Below are positions 49,945 through 53,756 of a stretch of 53,756 nucleotides of DNA, piece after piece. The notes under the pieces were generated by a model. The model did not search any database. It was not told the origin of the DNA and saw only the letters and a list, made by a program, of their open reading frames with translations. A program made the translations under genes and the position numbers. Location: positions 1 through 53,756 of the forward strand of contig ONLG01000046.1 in assembly GCA_900318625.1 (NCBI GenBank), in the 5' to 3' direction. The DNA comes from an uncultured Prevotella sp. (GTDB lineage: Bacteria > Bacteroidota > Bacteroidia > Bacteroidales > Bacteroidaceae). Numbering within the stretch: position 1 is the stretch's first letter; each line of letters starts with the position of its first letter.

Positions 49945-51510
49945 TTACATCGGCATACATCCGTGCTTCTTTGCAGGCAGACTTTGTTTCTTGCAGGCCA
50001 GCTGAGCCAGTCCGCGGCAGATGCGGAAGCGGGTGTTGCGCGGTTCAATCACATCGTCGATGTAACCGTACTGTGCGGCCTGATAGGGGTTGGCGAAGAG
50101 GTCGGTGTACTCTTGCTCTTTCTCGGCAAGGAAAGCCTTTACGTCCTCGCCGGCTTCCTTCTTTGCCTTGGCTTCCTTGGCTGAGAGAACAGCCACGGCA
50201 CCCGAAGCACCCATGACGGCTATCTCGCTCGAAGGCCATGCAAAGTTGAGGTCGGCACGCAACTGCTTGCAGCCCATCACGATATGGCTACCGCCATACG
50301 ACTTGCGCAGCGTGATTGTAATCTTGGGAACCGTTGCTTCGCCGTAGGCATAGAGAAGCTGGGCGCCGTGAAGGATCACTGCATTGTACTCCTGACCTGT
50401 TCCAGGCAGGAAGCCCGGCACGTCGACGAGCGAAACGATGGGGATGTTGAACGCGTCGCAGAAGCGCACGAAGCGTGCTCCCTTGCGGCTGGCATTGGCA
50501 TCGAGCACTCCTGCGTAGGCCGAAGGCTGGTTGGCCACCACGCCGACGCTCTGTCCGTTGAAGCGGGCAAAGCCTACGATGATGTTCTTGGCAAACTTAG
50601 GCTGCACCTCGAAGAACTCGCCGTTGTCTGTCAGGGCTGTGATGACTTTATACATATCGTATGCCTTGTTGGGGTCGTCGGGAATAATCTCGTTCAGCAG
50701 GTCTTCCTTGCGGTCGATGGGGTCGTTGCACTCTATGCGCGGAGCCTCTTCCTGATTGTTGCTGGGTATATAGCTCAGCAGAGTCTTTATCATCTGCATT
50801 GCCTCTTCCTCAGTCTTGGCGGTGAAAGAGGTCACTCCACTCTTCGACGCATGAACCGAAGCTCCTCCCAGATGTTCTGCATCCACATCCTCGCCGGTAA
50901 CGGTCTTCACCACAGCGGGGCCTGTCAGGAACATATAGGAGGTGTTTTCCATCATAAGAATGAAGTCGGTCAGAGCCGGAGAATAAACGGCACCGCCTGC
51001 GCAGGGGCCAAAAATGCCGCTGATCTGCGGTATCACGCCACTGGCAAGGATGTTGCGCTCGAATATCTCGCCGTAACCAGCCAGCGAGCAGATGCCTTCC
51101 TGGATGCGTGCGCCGCCCGAGTCGTTGATGCAAATCATCGGTGCGCCGTTCTGCATAGCCATGTCCATGACCTTGCAAATCTTCTGACTCATTGTCTCGG
51201 ACAGCGATCCGCCGTTCACGGTGAAGTCTTGTGCGCTGACATAGACAAGTCTGCCGTCGATAGTGGCCGAACCAACGACCACTCCGTCGCCAAGGAACTG
51301 CTTCTTCTCCATGCCGAAGTTGTGGCAGCGATGGAGCTTGAACATATCGTATTCCTCGAACGAACCTTCGTCGACGAGCATCTCTATACGCTCACGTGCG
51401 GTGTATTTTCCACGTTGATGCTGCTTGTCGATGGCCTTTTGTCCACCTCCCAAACGAGCTTGTTCGCGCTTGGCTATAAGCTCTTTAATCTTTTCAGTTT
51501 GTTTGCTCAT
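49945..51510 (-). CDS. mmdA: Methylmalonyl-CoA decarboxylase alpha-type carboxyltransferase
   Basis: A 521-residue carboxyltransferase. QRGKYTARERIEMLVDEGSF is the family start; GGSLSETMSQKICKVMD, INDSGGARIQEG, GPCAGGAVYSP and MFLTGPAVVK are the CoA and carboxybiotin sites. It moves CO2 between methylmalonyl- or propionyl-CoA and biotin in the succinate-propionate pathway; a propionyl-CoA carboxylase beta reading is equally possible by sequence. The frame runs 11 codons further upstream, but the ATG at 51510 (SKQTEK) is the family start. No epimerase or membrane beta subunit is in the window. The product is close to the usual 510-520. Confidence 0.92.
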   Translation of the reverse strand: MSKQTEKIKELIAKREQARLGGGQKAIDKQHQRGKYTARERIEMLVDEGSFEEYDMFKLHRCHNFGMEKKQFLGDGVVVGSATIDGRLVYVSAQDFTVNGGSLSETMSQKICKVMDMAMQNGAPMICINDSGGARIQEGICSLAGYGEIFERNILASGVIPQISGIFGPCAGGAVYSPALTDFILMMENTSYMFLTGPAVVKTVTGEDVDAEHLGGASVHASKSGVTSFTAKTEEEAMQMIKTLLSYIPSNNQEEAPRIECNDPIDRKEDLLNEIIPDDPNKAYDMYKVITALTDNGEFFEVQPKFAKNIIVGFARFNGQSVGVVANQPSAYAGVLDANASRKGARFVRFCDAFNIPIVSLVDVPGFLPGTGQEYNAVILHGAQLLYAYGEATVPKITITLRKSYGGSHIVMGCKQLRADLNFAWPSSEIAVMGASGAVAVLSAKEAKAKKEAGEDVKAFLAEKEQEYTDLFANPYQAAQYGYIDDVIEPRNTRFRICRGLAQLACKKQSLPAKKHGCMPM

Positions 51511-51547
51511 AATATATAGTTGTCGTATTTCTGTCTGTTTCAAGATG

Positions 51548-51555
51548 CAAAGTTA
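51548..51555 (-). promoter_or_regulatory. mmdA operon -7 element
   Basis: Minus-strand TAACTTTG matches TAnnTTTG, 38 nt before the chosen mmdA start. Confidence 0.6.
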
Positions 51556-51644
51556 CTAAATTTATCCACATTGACGAAGTTCTTGTCAAAAGAATAGCTC
51601 CAGCGCAGCGTTTATTGCACCTTTTCGGTTCCCGTGCTTCTGTC

Positions 51645-52094
51645 TCACCGGGTCATGTCGGCGAACCACTTGCCGTGTCTTTTGACGAGGTTGATGTGGG
51701 TTGTGGTGTCGGATACCAGTCGGGGAGAAGTGGCAAGCAGGTCCTTCACCACCATGTTGCCGAGCTGATACTCTGCCACGGCTGATGTGTCGCTGAGCTG
51801 GTCGATGCTATTAAGTTCTATATCAACGCTTTCTTCCTGCTCGTTAAAGTAATTGATGTCATCTTCCGTAATCTGACTTGCAGCCATTTGCAGCCATTTT
51901 GCCGACTCTGGCGTTGCCATCTGCAATGCTTTCTCGTACTGCCAGTTGTATAGTGCGCTGGCAAAATCCTCGGCAACCGTTTCCAACGGGTCTTCATCTT
52001 GCGAGCTAACGTTGTTCAAGGTCGGGTAGTCGCAGCTTGAGAGCATGGCTATACCAACTGTAGCTGCTGCCAAGCGTGATAATAATGTGTTCAT
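51645..52094 (-). CDS. DUF4878-like lipoprotein
   Basis: A 149-residue lipoprotein (lipobox LSSC, Cys21). The mature part (AEDFASALYNWQYEKALQMATPESAKWL ending VKRHGKWFADM) has the helix-then-sheet, Trp-ending plan of NTF2-like DUF4878 domains. These lipoproteins are common in Bacteroidales and of unknown role. The unit is transcribed from its own promoter (52136-52167); mmdA downstream has a separate one. Confidence 0.78.
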   Translation of the reverse strand: MNTLLSRLAAATVGIAMLSSCDYPTLNNVSSQDEDPLETVAEDFASALYNWQYEKALQMATPESAKWLQMAASQITEDDINYFNEQEESVDIELNSIDQLSDTSAVAEYQLGNMVVKDLLATSPRLVSDTTTHINLVKRHGKWFADMTR

Positions 52095-52135
52095 GTTATT
52101 TGTTTTAATCAGTTACTCTGCTGTCTTACGGTGAG

Positions 52136-52167
52136 CAAAGTTATGAAATAGTTGACAAGTAGACAAG
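52136..52167 (-). promoter_or_regulatory. Promoter of the DUF4878-like gene
   Basis: Minus-strand CTTG (52167-52164), 20 nt, TAACTTTG (52143-52136); the start is 42 nt downstream. Confidence 0.6.
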
Positions 52168-52174
52168 CAAAAGA

Positions 52175-52210
52175 GCCGGCAAGTTCTCAGCTGACTAAGA
52201 ACTTGCCGGC
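52175..52210 (-). terminator. Terminator of the alcohol dehydrogenase gene
   Basis: A perfect 13-bp stem, GCCGGCAAGTTCT (52175-52187) with AGAACTTGCCGGC (52198-52210), then CTTTTGCTT on the minus strand. It begins 14 nt after the stop and overlaps the neighbouring promoter region. Confidence 0.8.
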
Positions 52211-52223
52211 CCGTAAATGCACA

Positions 52224-53390
52224 TTACATACTTTCCTTCAGTATCTGCACCACCTCTTCGTGGCTCAGTGTCTTGTAGCCGCCGGTGAGAATGAACGTGC
52301 TGTCGGCTATCTTTTCGAGCATATCCGGCGTGACGCCAAGCTCCGAGACGTTCATCACCACGCCTATCTCGCGCATCCATGCCTCGAGTGCCTGAAGGCC
52401 TTCGGTTGCAAGCTGCTCGTCGGTTTTTGTCCCACGCTCAATAGCCCATACGTTTTCGGCAAATCGCGCGAACTTCTTTGTGGCGCAAGGGAGTATGTGG
52501 CGGTAGTAGGCCGGCGACACTGCGGCCAGCGTCATGCCGTGTGTGGCGTTGGTATGAGCTCCGATGGCTTGTCCTATCATGTGAACCTCCCAGTCCTGAG
52601 TCTTTGCGCACTTCAGCAGGGTGTTGAGAGCCCACGTTGCAGTCCACATTATGTTGGAGCGTGCCTCGTAGTCCTGCGGGTTCTTCACGGCTATGCGGCT
52701 GCTGTGGACGAGTGAGCGCATCAGTCCTTCGGCCAGATAGTCGCTCGTGTTGTCGTCTTCGCCAGAGAAGTACTGCTCCATGATGTGGCTCATAATGTCG
52801 AAGAAGCCGGCTACCATCTGATATTGGGGAACGGTGAAGGTGAATTTCGGGTTGAGAATTGTGAACTTTGGATAGGCATACGAGCCGAAGACCTTGCCTA
52901 TCTTCATGCCTTCGGTGCGGTTGGTGATTACCGAGCCGCCGTTCATCTCTGAGCCAGTGCCTACCATTGTCAGCACTGTGCCCACGGGAATGACGCGGCA
53001 GGTGGCCTCTTCCTGGCGCACGTAGTATTTCTGCCACGGGTCTTCGTCGCACCATGCGGCGCAGCTCACTCCCTTGGCGTAGTCGATGGTGGAGCCTCCG
53101 CCTACGGCCAGTATCAGGTCAACGTTGTTTTCCCTTGCCATCAGTGCGCCTTCGCGCAGCTTCTCGACAGTGGGGTTTGACATCACTCCGGCATCCTCGA
53201 CGACAGTCTTGCCTGCTTCGCGCAGCACTGAGCTGACGGCATCGTATATGCCGTTGCGTTTTATGCTTCCGCCGCCATAGCAGAGCATCACTGTGGGGCC
53301 ATACTGAGCCAGTTCTTCGCTCAGGAACTTCAGCGCGTCGTCGCCGAAATACAGCTTTGTAGGATTGTGGTAAGAAAAGTTTCCTTGCAT
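52224..53390 (-). CDS. Iron-containing alcohol dehydrogenase (YqhD/BDH type)
   Basis: A 388-residue enzyme. GGGSIKRNG and GGGSTIDYAKG are the NAD(P)-binding loops. FFDIMSHIMEQYF and the HMIGQAIGAHTNATHGMTLA block carry the Asp and His metal ligands of the family. The sequence FSYHNPTKLYFG at the start is typical of butanol dehydrogenase/YqhD proteins, which reduce aldehydes with NADPH. The partial gene upstream is 51 nt away, in the same direction. Confidence 0.93.
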   Translation of the reverse strand: MQGNFSYHNPTKLYFGDDALKFLSEELAQYGPTVMLCYGGGSIKRNGIYDAVSSVLREAGKTVVEDAGVMSNPTVEKLREGALMARENNVDLILAVGGGSTIDYAKGVSCAAWCDEDPWQKYYVRQEEATCRVIPVGTVLTMVGTGSEMNGGSVITNRTEGMKIGKVFGSYAYPKFTILNPKFTFTVPQYQMVAGFFDIMSHIMEQYFSGEDDNTSDYLAEGLMRSLVHSSRIAVKNPQDYEARSNIMWTATWALNTLLKCAKTQDWEVHMIGQAIGAHTNATHGMTLAAVSPAYYRHILPCATKKFARFAENVWAIERGTKTDEQLATEGLQALEAWMREIGVVMNVSELGVTPDMLEKIADSTFILTGGYKTLSHEEVVQILKESM

Positions 53391-53441
53391 AGTTGTTAGG
53401 TTTTATGGTGTTTTTTACTTTTCGTGGGCATCCTTTGGCCA

Positions 53442-53756
53442 TTACTTGCCGGTGGCTGATGCACCGGCGTTTAGCGACAGCGTTACGGCAATGCCGCTTT
53501 CGCCGGCTTTCAGGAAGGTTCTCAGTTCGTTCTCCGATAGTCCGTCGATCTTGCCCAGGCGTGTGTAGCTCCATGAGCTCGAGCCATAGAAGAGGCAGAT
53601 GTTGTGGCTGTTGTAGAGCACCACGTCGCCCGGACTGCCCTTTATCTGCTGGTCGTTTGCTGGCAGCGAGAAGCCTAATGAGCCCCAGATTTCAAAGTCG
53701 CCGTTGGAGCTGAGCGCCACGGTGACGTCGCCGTCTCGCAGTCTTGACACGAGTTC
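53442..53756 (-). CDS. Cyclophilin-like fold protein (5' end cut by window)
   Basis: The visible 104 residues match the cyclophilin-like fold seen in Bacteroidetes stress clusters: GDVTVALSSNGDFEIWGSLGF, then SPGDVVLYNSHNICLFYG and YTRLGKIDGLSENELRTFL. The frame stays open to the window edge, so the true start, and any signal peptide, lie outside. It probably precedes the alcohol dehydrogenase in an operon (51-nt gap). Substrate unknown. Confidence 0.8.
   Translation of the reverse strand, partial: ELVSRLRDGDVTVALSSNGDFEIWGSLGFSLPANDQQIKGSPGDVVLYNSHNICLFYGSSSWSYTRLGKIDGLSENELRTFLKAGESGIAVTLSLNAGASATGK

Overview
The window reads as a chromosomal segment of a Bacteroidales bacterium, most likely Prevotella or a close relative. 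The signs are promoters of the TTTG-N19-21-TAnnTTTG type, few Shine-Dalgarno sequences, many lipoproteins with a Cys directly after the signal, secreted proteins ending in a Gly-x-Tyr-(I/V)-x-(N/D)-G-(R/K)-(K/x)-V type tail, DUF4270 and BtuG-type lipoproteins, and a biotin-dependent methylmalonyl-CoA decarboxylase module.

Layout. 1-2.2 kb: tRNA-Pro, then three small AT-rich lipoprotein genes on the minus strand. 2.27-2.49 kb: a rod-shaped structured RNA that looks like 6S RNA. 2.8-7 kb: rpsA and divergent eno, followed by the C-terminal remnant of a surface protein. 7.1-9.8 kb: a RING-like/TerD-like protein with a small nucleotidyltransferase. 10-16.7 kb: a redox and transport cluster (AraC regulator, FMN reductase, MFS and bile-acid-symporter-type transporters, nitroreductase, two flavodoxins). 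17-25.6 kb: secreted and outer-membrane proteins (propeller protein, FadL-like porin, Gly/aromatic-rich protein, M6 protease), with tRNA-Ser, a small RNA unit and prmA between them. 25.7-31 kb: EFR1-type flavodoxin-ferredoxin, a GT2 glycosyltransferase, and a cobalamin riboswitch controlling btuB-btuG. 31-34.6 kb: pheT-yebC-TSCPD gene. 34.7-39.3 kb: palindromic repeat elements, a peptidoglycan amidase, a small secreted protein, an L,D-transpeptidase, an ECF sigma factor, its broken partner gene and a Spy-like protein. 39.3-45.2 kb: GHL10 hydrolase, queH, GH53 galactanase and an SF1 helicase carrying an inserted DnaQ-like exonuclease. 45.5-49.2 kb: DUF4270 lipoprotein, a short starch-synthase-like protein, panC, panD. 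49.2-53.8 kb: biotin carrier, a 51-residue protein, mmdA, a lipoprotein, an iron-dependent alcohol dehydrogenase and a partial cyclophilin-like gene.

The most notable items are non-coding or fine-scale: the 6S-like RNA; an isolated promoter-terminator unit (about 150 nt) that may encode a 17-residue peptide; two composite repeat elements built on 22-bp arrays of a 15-bp palindrome, with paired base changes between loci; a likely leaderless mRNA for the EFR1 protein; and a B12 riboswitch whose first helix strand lies inside the upstream coding sequence. Among proteins, the helicase-exonuclease and the RING-TerD protein have the most unusual architectures. No CRISPR array, insertion sequence, prophage or classical defence island was seen. 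All family names come from motif reading only; no database search was run.
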